A DNA stretch of 64,000 bases from JAENVU01 sp038250905 (GTDB taxonomy: Bacteria > Actinomycetota > Acidimicrobiia > IMCC26256 > JAENVU01), in contig JBBSBV010000012.1 in assembly GCA_038250905.1 (NCBI GenBank), forward strand, positions 1 to 64,000, in the 5' to 3' direction. Below, in pieces: positions 16,529-25,008 of this stretch; position 1 is the first letter of the stretch, and each line of letters opens with the position of its first letter. The position numbers were made by a program, and so were the translations under genes. The notes under the pieces are model-generated. The model was not told the origin of the DNA and searched no databases. It saw nothing but the letters and a program-made list of their open reading frames with translations.

Positions 16529-16957
16529 TCAGTCGTTACAGGCGCTGGCGACGAAGCTTGCCGGGAGGCCCTGCGGGTTCGATGTGCACACCTCGGTCTG
16601 CACCGCAGTGCTCGCCTTCTGCCAAGTGCCGTTCACGTCCTGAAGGAGGTAGGCGTAGTCCACGACCGTGTTGCTCGCGGAGCCCGCGGCAAAGGCCCCG
16701 TTGCAGGTGATGTCGATCACGTGGTCGGGGTTCAGCGCAACCTGCGCGGCGGCGGTCGTGCACGAGGCGTTCGACGGGGCCGCGGTCGTGGTCGACGACG
16801 CGGTGTCCTTGGTCACCGATGCGGCGGGCTTGATCTTCTTGGCGGTGTCCTCAGCAGACTTCGTGGCGTCCGAAGAGCAGCCGGCGACGGCAACGAGGGC
16901 AAGCCCGATGATCGCGACGCGAACGGTGCGTCGGGAGGTCGTGAGAGGGTTGATCAA
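16529..16957 (-). CDS. small secreted lipoprotein, unknown function
   Basis: About 142 residues. A signal peptide ends in VAVAGC (Cys27, lipobox), then comes a Ser/Thr/Ala/Lys-rich linker and a compact domain with several cysteines (SNASCTT, DITCNG, EVCTS, SACND) that could pair outside the cell. The TTG at 16957 is chosen: it has AAAGGATCC 4 nt upstream and places the signal peptide correctly. The open frame reaches 17098 but that part is not signal-like. No family was recognised with certainty. Confidence 0.7.
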   Translation of the reverse strand: MINPLTTSRRTVRVAIIGLALVAVAGCSSDATKSAEDTAKKIKPAASVTKDTASSTTTAAPSNASCTTAAAQVALNPDHVIDITCNGAFAAGSASNTVVDYAYLLQDVNGTWQKASTAVQTEVCTSNPQGLPASFVASACND

Positions 16958-17395
16958 GGTCGGATCCTTTGCTCGCGGCCGGTGGCCTTCTCTGCGTCGC
17001 CTGCCGACGCGTTGACCGTGCACGTATCGGGTGTGTCCTCGGACACTTGAGATCCGATTGTGTGGCGTCACCACTTGTCCACAATGGGTGTTACGCAACG
17101 CTTCGGCAGCTACGAGTGGCTGGGCTGCGAACCGGCCGCGGACATCGGCCCAACTGGCCGACGTCTCTAGCCCTCCCTGTCCGCGCCCGCCTGCTTGAGC
17201 GAGGGCCAGAAACTCCGGCCGCCAGCGAGTCTCGTCCCACCTCGGAGCGGGCGCAACCGCCTTTGGACCCGAAGACGAGGGGGATCGACCGGTCCTACAC
17301 TTGCGCCAGGTCGGGACCGTCGAGCACGTTCACTCCCTGCCCGGAACTGCTCCGGTCCCGATCCTTTCAGCCGGAAGGCCGGTGCGGGCTGAGAC
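16958..17395. other. intergenic region with a small inverted repeat
   Basis: 438 bp lie upstream of the lipoprotein. A 6-bp inverted repeat GTGTCC-TC-GGACAC at 17033-17046 could be an operator for the minus-strand lipoprotein. The rest (17050-17395) holds only short Arg/Pro-rich frames with no support. Confidence 0.3.
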
Positions 17396-18367
17396 TCACG
17401 TCTCGCGCACCACGGTCGCCGCGGGTTTGTCGTCGCGCTGGCCCAGGTACGCGGGATGGCGGATGTGACCGTTGTCGGTCCACTCGGTGAATCGGATCTC
17501 CACCACCACCTCGGGAACGAGGAAGCGCGAGTCCCGCGGGACGCCGGTACCGATGAACGGATTCGCGTCCTGGGCGAGCGGTGCGAACACCGCGGCCAGG
17601 CGGTCGAGTTCACGTCCGGAGAACCCGGTCCCGACCTTGCCCGCGTACCGGAAACCGCCGTCGTCGTCGACCCCGATGAGCAGCGCGCCGATGCGGCCGT
17701 GACGCGATCCGGTCCCCGGTGTCCAGCCACCCACGACGAACTCCTGACGGAGTTCGTGTTTGATCTTCAACCACGCGCCGGTGCGCCGGCCCGTCTCGTA
17801 TCGGGAGTCGGTCCGTTTGGCCACGACCCCCTCGAGTCCGAGGGCGCGGCTCGCGGCCAAGGTCGCCGGACCGTCGACGATGCTCGCGGGCGGGGTCTGC
17901 CATGAGTCGGCGCTCAGTCGCAGTGCCTCCAGTGTGGAGCGCCGGTGGGTGTACGGCAGGCCGGTGAGCAGGTGGCCGTCGAGCCAGAGCACGTCGAAGA
18001 GGATCAACGCAACGGGCGCCTCCAGGCGCAGGGTCCGCAGTCGCGCTTCGTCGCGCACGTGCATGCGTCGTTGCAACAGTTGGAAGTCGGGGCGCCCATG
18101 TTCGTTGAGGGCGACGATCTCCCCGTCGAGCAGCACGGGGACCGGCGCGACCGCATCGGTGAGTGACGCGAACTCGGGGTAGCCGGCGGTGACGTCACGC
18201 CCGTTCCGGCTGGTGATCCGGACCCGACCGTCGTCCACGTACACGAGCGCGCGGACGCCGTCCCACTTCATCTCGTACGCCCAGTCGGCACCGACCGGGA
18301 GGACGGTCGCCGCCTTGGCCAGCATCGGGGCGACGCCGGACGGCGCCGGGTCTGGCCCCTCGCTCAC
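17396..18367 (-). CDS. ATP-dependent DNA ligase (LigC / LigD ligase-domain type)
   Basis: A 323-residue stand-alone ligase. Motif I YEMKWDGVRA carries the adenylated Lys34, LFDVLWLDG is motif III, EGVVAKR motif IV and WLKIKH motif V. A C-terminal OB-fold ends RHPAYLG, with the RxD-type region near residue 300. Ligases of this size act in nonhomologous or base-excision repair in actinobacteria. No Ku or LigD polymerase gene is nearby. The GTG start overlaps the dienelactone hydrolase stop as GTGA, so the two are co-translated. Confidence 0.88.
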   Translation of the reverse strand: MSEGPDPAPSGVAPMLAKAATVLPVGADWAYEMKWDGVRALVYVDDGRVRITSRNGRDVTAGYPEFASLTDAVAPVPVLLDGEIVALNEHGRPDFQLLQRRMHVRDEARLRTLRLEAPVALILFDVLWLDGHLLTGLPYTHRRSTLEALRLSADSWQTPPASIVDGPATLAASRALGLEGVVAKRTDSRYETGRRTGAWLKIKHELRQEFVVGGWTPGTGSRHGRIGALLIGVDDDGGFRYAGKVGTGFSGRELDRLAAVFAPLAQDANPFIGTGVPRDSRFLVPEVVVEIRFTEWTDNGHIRHPAYLGQRDDKPAATVVRET

Positions 18368-19089
18368 ACCGCGCCGAGCGTTTCGTCGAACAGGTCACGC
18401 ATGGCGCGCCACGAGCGCCGGTCGGCGGCCGCGTTGTAATCGATCACCGTGGGCATCCCAGCCTTGCCGGCATCGGGGTTGGTGAAGCTGTGGACCACGC
18501 CACCGAAGAGCAGCATCTGCCAGTCGACCCCGCCCGCGCGCATCTCGGCCTCGAACTCGGCGCGCTGCTCGGGCGGGATGATCGGGTCGTCGGCCCCGAT
18601 GTTGACGAGAACCGAACCCCGAATGTTGGACGCGTCTTCCGGCCGCGGGGTCCCGAGCCCACTGTGGAAACCGACGATCGCCTTGAGGTCGGTGCCGGCG
18701 CGCCCCAGCTCGAGGGCCATCGTGCCGCCGAAGCAGTAGCCGATCGCGGCGACGCGCGTCACGTCCACGGTCGGTTGTGCGAGGAGGAGATCGAGACCGG
18801 TGTGGGCCAACGAACGGATGCGGTCAGCATCGGTCCGGAGTTCACCGAGACGCGCCATGGCCTCGTCGCGGCTGAGTGCTCCAACGCCACCGCCGTGATA
18901 GTCGAGCGCGAACGCCGTGTAGCCGAGACCGGCCAATTGTTCGCAGACCACCTTCTCGTGCGTCCCCATTCCCGGTCCTTCATGGCAGACCAAGACGCCG
19001 GGCCGGGACGTCGAGTTCGTGTCGTCGAACGCGAGGTACCCGATGTGCTCGGTGCCGTCGATCGCGTACGAGATGGGTTCGGTGTGCAC
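18364..19089 (-). CDS. dienelactone hydrolase family protein
   Basis: A 241-residue alpha/beta hydrolase. The Cys nucleophile is at 119 (GYCFGG), an Asp at about 167-168 (GADD) and His200 (VVHSF), the DLH triad. The GTG at 19089 has GGAGGA 5 nt upstream. The frame extends further but the extra part is Arg-rich. It may hydrolyse small esters or lactones; the true substrate is unknown. It is translationally coupled to the DNA ligase, which is an odd pairing. Confidence 0.85.
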   Translation of the reverse strand: MHTEPISYAIDGTEHIGYLAFDDTNSTSRPGVLVCHEGPGMGTHEKVVCEQLAGLGYTAFALDYHGGGVGALSRDEAMARLGELRTDADRIRSLAHTGLDLLLAQPTVDVTRVAAIGYCFGGTMALELGRAGTDLKAIVGFHSGLGTPRPEDASNIRGSVLVNIGADDPIIPPEQRAEFEAEMRAGGVDWQMLLFGGVVHSFTNPDAGKAGMPTVIDYNAAADRRSWRAMRDLFDETLGAV

Positions 19090-19148
19090 GGTGCTCCTCC
19101 GGTGGGGGACGACGCGTCGGCCGATCTTCTCAGACCCGTCGGGTTTCG

Positions 19149-19859
19149 TCAGTCCGCGCCCGTCGATTCGAAGAAGCGGGCGATCCAGCGGCCGACATCG
19201 AGACGATTGAGTGGCCGACCCAGCGTGGCCCGCGCGATCGACACCTTCTCGGCGCCGATCAGGTCGACCCGCTGCGCGAGCAGATGGTCGGCGAGGTCGG
19301 GCACGAACTCCGGATGCGGCTGGAGGGTCCATGCCCGCTCGCCGATAGTCAAACCGGCGATGGGGCAACCGACGCTCCGGGCGAGCAGTTCGGTGCCGGC
19401 CGGGATTTCCATGACCTGATCCTCGTGACTCGCGATGAGCGCGAGGGTGGAGTGCATCGGCACCATCCATGGTTGCTGGTCGACCACTTCGTAGTCGTGG
19501 ACTCCCACCTGCCACCCGTCAGCAGCCCGGGCCACCGGCGCGCCGAGCGCCTGGGCCACCAGTTGGTGCCCGAAACAGATACCGACGTACGGCCGCTCGC
19601 GCGCGAGCAGTTCGCGGAGCAGATCCTCGGCCTGGGTGATCCAGGCGTGACCGTCGTAGACGGAGCACCGGCTGGGCGACACCAGCCAACCGTCGCATTC
19701 GTCGACGGTGCCGGGAAAGTGCTGCTGGTCGAGGTCGTAACGCACCAGTTCGATACCGGATCCGGCGAGAACGTTCGCGAAGAGTTGCGGGTAGTCGCCC
19801 GCGATGGGTTGCCCGCTCTCGGCCACGTGACCGACGAGGAGGAGCCCGACGCGCGTCAA
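19149..19859 (-). CDS. class I glutamine amidotransferase domain protein
   Basis: A 236-residue stand-alone GATase-like protein (GuaA N-domain type). Cys95 sits in the nucleophile elbow YVGICFGHQ, and His182 with Glu184 in LQPHPEF complete the triad. The TTG start (19857-19859) overlaps the stop of the monooxygenase gene as TTGA. It may deamidate glutamine or a gamma-glutamyl compound (PuuD/YfeJ-like). No synthetase partner is present. Confidence 0.8.
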   Translation of the reverse strand: MTRVGLLLVGHVAESGQPIAGDYPQLFANVLAGSGIELVRYDLDQQHFPGTVDECDGWLVSPSRCSVYDGHAWITQAEDLLRELLARERPYVGICFGHQLVAQALGAPVARAADGWQVGVHDYEVVDQQPWMVPMHSTLALIASHEDQVMEIPAGTELLARSVGCPIAGLTIGERAWTLQPHPEFVPDLADHLLAQRVDLIGAEKVSIARATLGRPLNRLDVGRWIARFFESTGAD

Positions 19860-20962
19860 CGGAACGAGAACACGGGTGCGCCCGGACCGTCGAGGGGCGG
19901 CAGATGGCCGAGGTCCCGCAACAACGGCATCACGCCCTCGCCGAACCAGTACGCCTCTTCGAGGTGGGGATAGCCGGAGAGGATGAACTCGTCGAAACCG
20001 AGGTCGTGGTACTCGCACATGCGTGCGGCTACTTCCTCGTAACTGCCGACGAGCGCGGTACCGACCCCGCCGCGTACAAGCCCCACCCCGGCCCATACGT
20101 TGGGGTGCAGGAGCAGGTTGTCGCGATCCCCGCCGTGCAGGTCGGCCATGCGCTTCTGCCCGACCGACTTCGTCGTCGCGAAATCACGTTGGGCATCGGC
20201 GATGTCGGCCGGGTCCATCGCGTCGACGAGCGCATCGGCGGCTGCCCACGCCGCGTCGGCGGTCGGGCGGGCGATCACGTGAAAGCGGATCCCGAACTTC
20301 AACGTGCGGCCGGCGGCCGCCGCCAGCGCGCGCATCCGCTCGACCCGTTCGGCCACCATCGCCGGCGGTTCCCCCCACGCCAGGTACACGTCGACGTGCT
20401 CGGCCGCCACGGCTTCGGCAGCAGCGGAGGCTCCACCGAAGTAGATCTCCGGCACCGGGTCGGGGACGGCACGGGTCGTGGCGCCGGTGACCTGGAAGAA
20501 GTCACCGTCGAAGTCGAACGGCGTGTGCGACCACGCGCCCCGCATGATCTCGATGAACTCTGCGGTCTGTGCGTAGCGGGTCTCCTTGGGGGAGTGGATC
20601 CCGAACCGCGCGAGTTCGGCGTCTTCCGCGCCCGTGACGATGTTGACGAGCAGCCGACCACCCGACATGCGCTGGTACGTCGAGGCCATCTGGGCGGCCA
20701 GGGTGGGGGTGAGCAGGGCGGGCCGGAACGCGACGAGGAACTTGATCCGCCGGGTCGACGACAGCAGCGATGCCGTGGTGAGCCACGCGTCCTCACATCC
20801 GGTTCCGCAGGGCGTGAGCATGGCGTCGAAACCCAACGAGTCGCACGCCTGCGCGACCTGGTTCAGGTATTCGTGATCGGGCGCCCGCCGATGCGAACCG
20901 GCACTCGTCGGCAACACCTCCCGCGAATCTCCGCCCGTGGGGAGGAACCAGTGGACCTTCAC
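19856..20962 (-). CDS. FMNH2-dependent alkanesulfonate monooxygenase-like (SsuD/LLM family)
   Basis: A 368-residue luciferase-like flavin monooxygenase. It has the SsuD pattern: VHWFLPTGGDSRE at the start, SLGFDAMLTPCGTGCEDAW at 45-65, and RPALLTPTLAAQMASTYQRMSGGRLLVNIVTG. It would cleave C-S bonds of sulfonates, or oxidise a related substrate, with reduced flavin supplied by another protein. The GTG start overlaps the carbonic anhydrase stop as GTGA. No ssu transporter or flavin reductase is adjacent. Confidence 0.85.
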   Translation of the reverse strand: MKVHWFLPTGGDSREVLPTSAGSHRRAPDHEYLNQVAQACDSLGFDAMLTPCGTGCEDAWLTTASLLSSTRRIKFLVAFRPALLTPTLAAQMASTYQRMSGGRLLVNIVTGAEDAELARFGIHSPKETRYAQTAEFIEIMRGAWSHTPFDFDGDFFQVTGATTRAVPDPVPEIYFGGASAAAEAVAAEHVDVYLAWGEPPAMVAERVERMRALAAAAGRTLKFGIRFHVIARPTADAAWAAADALVDAMDPADIADAQRDFATTKSVGQKRMADLHGGDRDNLLLHPNVWAGVGLVRGGVGTALVGSYEEVAARMCEYHDLGFDEFILSGYPHLEEAYWFGEGVMPLLRDLGHLPPLDGPGAPVFSFR

Positions 20963-21465
20963 ACCGTGGCCTCGATGACGAGCCGGCCGGAGTCGACGTC
21001 GTAGACCAGCGCGGCGATCGCCACGGAGTCCGGGACGAGCGGGCACTCGCGCAGGATCGTGATGTCGGCCAGCAACGTTTCGCGTTGATCGCCGATCGGC
21101 CGGAAGTCCCAGTCGTCCGTGGGCACGTGGGTGTGCGAAGTGATCTCCGCCCGGAGCTCGTCGTTGCTCGCCTCGGTCATCTTGCATCGGGTGTGCCCGA
21201 TGACGGCGATGCGTTGCACGTTCAGAAAGTGGACGCCCAATACCAGTGAGCGCAGCGCGTCGTCAGTGACGCGCGCCCCCGCGTTCCGGAGGATCTTGGC
21301 GTCGCCGGGAACGAGCCCGAGCATCTGGAGCGGTTCGATACGGGAGTCGATACAGGTGAGGACCCCGAGACCCTTTGCGGCCTCGGGACGCAGCCCGCCG
21401 AGGCAGAACTGTTCGGCGTAGCGGTCGTTGGCCGCCAGGATGTCAGCGAAGGTGGAGTCGGTCAT
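20959..21465 (-). CDS. beta-carbonic anhydrase
   Basis: A 168-residue beta-class enzyme. The zinc ligands are Cys38, His91 and Cys94 (CIDSR and GHTRC), with the Asp40-Arg42 dyad of the active site. It interconverts CO2 and bicarbonate. It is the first gene of a tightly overlapping operon with a flavin monooxygenase and an amidotransferase, and is divergent from the Rieske oxygenase 64 bp away. Confidence 0.9.
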   Translation of the reverse strand: MTDSTFADILAANDRYAEQFCLGGLRPEAAKGLGVLTCIDSRIEPLQMLGLVPGDAKILRNAGARVTDDALRSLVLGVHFLNVQRIAVIGHTRCKMTEASNDELRAEITSHTHVPTDDWDFRPIGDQRETLLADITILRECPLVPDSVAIAALVYDVDSGRLVIEATV

Positions 21466-21529
21466 CGCAGGAGTCTGTCGGATTCGCGCGGCCCCGCTCT
21501 ACGCTGGCGCCGGATTCGAGGAGGAAATC

Positions 21530-22852
21530 GTGATCGAGTTGACGGAAACGGCACCGGTCGGCACCACCATCGCGAGTGTGCCCCGCGCAACCGAGCCGTT
21601 CCGCGTGCCGGCCTCCCGGTATTTCTCCCCCGAATGGGCCGAGCGCGAAGCGGAGCGACTCTGGCCCCGGGTCTGGCAGATCGCCGGGACGATCGATCAC
21701 GTTGCCGCGCCCGGTGACTGGTTCGAGTACCAGGTCGGCTGGCTGTCCGTGGTGGTGCTGCGGACCGACGACGGCGGGCTCCGGGCGTACCAGAACGTCT
21801 GTCGGCATCGGGGCAACGCCTTGGTGTGCGGCGAGGGCCGGGGGCTGGACCAACTCCGCTGCGGTTACCACCGTTGGTGTTGGAACCTCGACGGCGCGTT
21901 GAAAGAGGTGCCGTCGCGCCGAGGATTCGGTGCCCTGCGCAACGACGACCTCCCGTTGATCCCGGTGCAGGTGGACAGCTGGGGCCCGCTGGTGTTCGTC
22001 AACCTCGGCCTCGAAGCGGAGCCGCTCTCCGAGTTCCTCGAAGGAGTCCCGGCCGACGCGCCGTGGCTCGGGCTCGACGAGTTCCACTGCACGTACGACG
22101 TCGCGATGCCGATGCCGTGCAACTGGAAGACGCTGATCGACGGCTTCAGCGAGACGTACCACGTGCAGGGCCTGCACCGCGAGATGCTGCCGATGACCGA
22201 CGACGTCAACTCCCCCCAACGACTCTGGAACCGGCACGGCAAGTTGGAACAGCCCTACGGCGTCCCCAGCCCGCGACTGCGCGACGGAGCAACCGACCAG
22301 GAGATCTACGACGCGTTCGTCGCGATCATGGGCACGCGGATCGGGAAGGCGACGACGGACCCGGCCGGTCCGGTCCCGTCGGTCCCGGACGGCGGGTCGC
22401 TGCGCGACGCGCTGGCGTCTGGTATCCGGCAGACCGCTCGGGCCGCCGGGGCCGACCTGAGCGCCCTGACCACCGACCAACTCATGAACATGCAGCAGTA
22501 CAACCTCTTCCCGAACGCGACGATCGTCGCGTTCCCCGACCTCCTGCAGGTGGTGAAGTCCCGGCCTGGTGCCTCCCCCGACCAGTGCTTCATGGACACC
22601 CTCGTCTTCGAGCGGCGGACGCCGGGTGCCGATCGCAGTCCGCCGATGCGCGTCACCGTCGAACCGGGAGCGATCGATTTCGGCATGGTCATCAACCAGG
22701 ACGTGGAGGCGCTCGGTCGCGTCCAACGCGGGCTCCACCAACCGGGGTTCACCGAGTTGACGCTCTCCGGCGAGGAGTGCCGGATCGTGAACCTGCACCG
22801 CAATCTCGAGGACTTCCTCGGCGTGAGCCCGACGGAGATCCACGGCGGCTGA
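21530..22852 (+). CDS. Rieske non-heme iron oxygenase, alpha subunit
   Basis: A 440-residue ring-hydroxylating oxygenase. The Rieske cluster is C91-x-H93 and C111-x2-H114. The mononuclear iron site is marked by ETYHVQGLH (H211, H216). The GTG at 21530 follows GAGGAGGAA, and TACGCT at 21500-21505 is a suitable -10. It would oxygenate an aromatic or quaternary-amine substrate. No ferredoxin, reductase or beta subunit gene is adjacent, so an unlinked reductase is needed. It converges on the PNPOx gene with only 22 bp between. Confidence 0.9.
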   Translation: MIELTETAPVGTTIASVPRATEPFRVPASRYFSPEWAEREAERLWPRVWQIAGTIDHVAAPGDWFEYQVGWLSVVVLRTDDGGLRAYQNVCRHRGNALVCGEGRGLDQLRCGYHRWCWNLDGALKEVPSRRGFGALRNDDLPLIPVQVDSWGPLVFVNLGLEAEPLSEFLEGVPADAPWLGLDEFHCTYDVAMPMPCNWKTLIDGFSETYHVQGLHREMLPMTDDVNSPQRLWNRHGKLEQPYGVPSPRLRDGATDQEIYDAFVAIMGTRIGKATTDPAGPVPSVPDGGSLRDALASGIRQTARAAGADLSALTTDQLMNMQQYNLFPNATIVAFPDLLQVVKSRPGASPDQCFMDTLVFERRTPGADRSPPMRVTVEPGAIDFGMVINQDVEALGRVQRGLHQPGFTELTLSGEECRIVNLHRNLEDFLGVSPTEIHGG

Positions 22853-22874
22853 CCCGCCCCGGCGCGTCGTGGCG

Positions 22875-23405
22875 TCAGAAGTGCCAGCGGGTGGCGCCGC
22901 CGGGCTCGACGGTCAACAGCGCCGTTGCCGATGAAGGCGTGATTCGGTACACGAACCACGGCGGGGGACCCGCAGAGGGTGCGCTGAACTCGGCGGTGAG
23001 CGCGGCACCAGTCTCGTCGACCTGCACGGGCCAGCCCTCGGCCGCCCACTTGGAGGCGAGTATCGCCACCGTCTCGGGATCGGTGACCACGTGTGCCTCG
23101 CCCGCGACGACGAGGTCGAACTCGGTGGCGGCGACGCTCAGGGTGCATCGCGGATCCCGTTCGAGATTGGTTGCTTTGCGCGTCGACGGACCGGTCTCGA
23201 AATAGAAGGCGCCGTCGAACCACATCGCCCCGATCCCGGTCACGTGAGGCGCACCGTTCGGGTTGATCGTCGCGAGCCAGCACGTGTGCCGGTCCGGACC
23301 ACCGGTACCCGGCGCCTGGGTGAGACCGGAGTCCAGACGTTGGGTGATCTTCTCCCATTCGACCAACGGCGATTCGTAGAGATCAGCGAGGTTCGTCGCT
23401 TTCAC
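22875..23405 (-). CDS. pyridoxamine 5'-phosphate oxidase-family (split-barrel) protein
   Basis: A 176-residue flavin or F420 split-barrel protein. HTCWLATINPNGAPHVTGIGAMW and STRKATNLERDPRCTLSVA are typical of the actinobacterial PNPOx-like group. The GTG at 23405 has GGAGGAC 2 nt upstream. It is the third gene of a minus-strand run after the ThDP enzyme. The cofactor and reaction cannot be fixed from sequence. Confidence 0.82.
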   Translation of the reverse strand: MKATNLADLYESPLVEWEKITQRLDSGLTQAPGTGGPDRHTCWLATINPNGAPHVTGIGAMWFDGAFYFETGPSTRKATNLERDPRCTLSVAATEFDLVVAGEAHVVTDPETVAILASKWAAEGWPVQVDETGAALTAEFSAPSAGPPPWFVYRITPSSATALLTVEPGGATRWHF

Positions 23406-23442
23406 ATGTCCTCCGGTGGGCGAGGCGAGGGGGCGGCCGGCT

Positions 23443-25008
23443 TCAGAATCCCGACGGGATGACGGCCTCGATGAGGTGGGGACCCGGTTCCGAGGCCGCG
23501 TCCTGGAGCGCAGCCGCGAGTCCCTCGGCATCGGTCGGACGCGTCGCCGGCACTCCCATTCCCTGGGCGAGCGCCACGAAATCGAGGTCAGGTCCGGTGA
23601 GGTCGAGCATCGACTTCGCGACGGGTCCCGGCGACTCCACCCCAACTCGCGAGAGTTCGAGGTTGAGGATCGCGTAGGAGCGGTTGGCGAAGATCAGGGT
23701 GGTCACGTCGAGCCCCTCCCGGGCCTGGGTCCAGAGTGCCTGCATCGTGTACATGGCGCTGCCGTCCGCCTGGAGGTTGACCACCGGACGGCCACCGCCG
23801 GCGACTGCGGCTCCGGTCGCGACCGGCATGCCGAATCCGATCGCACCCCCGGTGAGGGTCAACCAGTCGTGCGGCGCGCATCCGGCCGTGGCCGGCGATG
23901 CCCAGATCCCTCCGGTCTGGGCCTCGTCCACCACGATCGCGTCGTCGGGCATCGCCCAGGCCACGGCCGCCGCGAGGGACGCGCCGTTCAGTTCGCCCAC
24001 CGGGCGATCGGGACGGGACGCCTCCACCAGTCGGGCCGAACCGACGTCGATGCCGAGTTCGTCAGCGAGTTGCGCGACCGCAGCCGGGCCACTCTCGTGG
24101 GGCTCGGCGAGCGTGTGGACGGAGCAGCCCTCGGGCACGAGATCGCTCGGCCGATTGGGATACGCGAAGAACGTGACCGGTGACTTCGCGCCGACGAGGA
24201 CGATGTGGCGGAGTCCGTCGAGTTGCGCGCTCGCGAACTCGGCCAGGTATCCGAGGCGGTCCGCGGCGGCGATGCCGGCACCCCGGCGGATTCGGGTGGG
24301 GAACACCTCGGCGAGGACCCGAGCACCGTGCGCGAGGCCGATCGCGTCCACGATCGCGAGTGCAGCCTCGTCCCGCATGATGTCGTCGCCGACGAGGAGT
24401 GCGGTCGGCTCGCCCGAACGCAGCACGGCCGCCATCTCGGCCACGGCGTTCGCGTCGGGCGCCGCCGGTTGGAGGAAGGTCTGACATCCGACCGGTACGC
24501 CACCGTCGGACCACGAAGTATCGGCGGGGAGGATCAGCGTCGCGATCTCGCCGGGCGGGGTACGGGCCGCCACGACGGCCGCAGCCGCGTCGGTACCGAG
24601 CCGCTCCGTCGACGTCGAGCGGCGGATCCAGCCCGAGACGTTGGCAGCAAGCGTCTCGATGTTGCTCTCCAACGGTGCGTCGTACTGCTGGTGGTACGTG
24701 GCGTGGTCCCCGACGATGTTGATCATCGGGGTGTGCGCACGTCGGGCGTTGTGAAGGTTCGCGATGCCGTTACCGAGGCCGGGTCCGAGGTGGAGCAGGG
24801 TGGCCGCGGGGCGGCCCGTCATGCGGGCGTATCCATCGGCGGCGCCGGTGACCACTCCCTCGAACAGGCCGAGGATGGCGCGCATTCGCGGCTCGCCGTC
24901 GAGGGCGGCGACGAAGTGCATCTCCGATGTGCCGGGGTTCGTGAAGCACACGTCGACGTCGTTGTCCACCAGGGTGCGCAACAACGACTGAGCACCGTTC
25001 ATCGTCAT
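23443..25008 (-). CDS. thiamine-diphosphate enzyme, acetolactate synthase/benzoylformate decarboxylase-like
   Basis: 521 residues with three ThDP-family domains. Glu50 in GLFEG activates the cofactor and the C-terminal LQADGSAMYTMQALW...FANRSY is the Mg-ThDP motif (ADGS in place of GDGS). It would decarboxylate or carboligate a 2-oxo acid. It overlaps the upstream FAD oxidase by 4 bp (ATGA). The oxidase could make the 2-oxo acid from a 2-hydroxy acid, as in mandelate-type routes; that link is inference. Confidence 0.87.
   Translation of the reverse strand: MTMNGAQSLLRTLVDNDVDVCFTNPGTSEMHFVAALDGEPRMRAILGLFEGVVTGAADGYARMTGRPAATLLHLGPGLGNGIANLHNARRAHTPMINIVGDHATYHQQYDAPLESNIETLAANVSGWIRRSTSTERLGTDAAAAVVAARTPPGEIATLILPADTSWSDGGVPVGCQTFLQPAAPDANAVAEMAAVLRSGEPTALLVGDDIMRDEAALAIVDAIGLAHGARVLAEVFPTRIRRGAGIAAADRLGYLAEFASAQLDGLRHIVLVGAKSPVTFFAYPNRPSDLVPEGCSVHTLAEPHESGPAAVAQLADELGIDVGSARLVEASRPDRPVGELNGASLAAAVAWAMPDDAIVVDEAQTGGIWASPATAGCAPHDWLTLTGGAIGFGMPVATGAAVAGGGRPVVNLQADGSAMYTMQALWTQAREGLDVTTLIFANRSYAILNLELSRVGVESPGPVAKSMLDLTGPDLDFVALAQGMGVPATRPTDAEGLAAALQDAASEPGPHLIEAVIPSGF

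Noticed and set aside
21443..22843. 466-codon minus-strand frame opposite the Rieske oxygenase
   Set aside because: No motif, His/Arg/Val-rich, fully overlapped by a well-supported gene.
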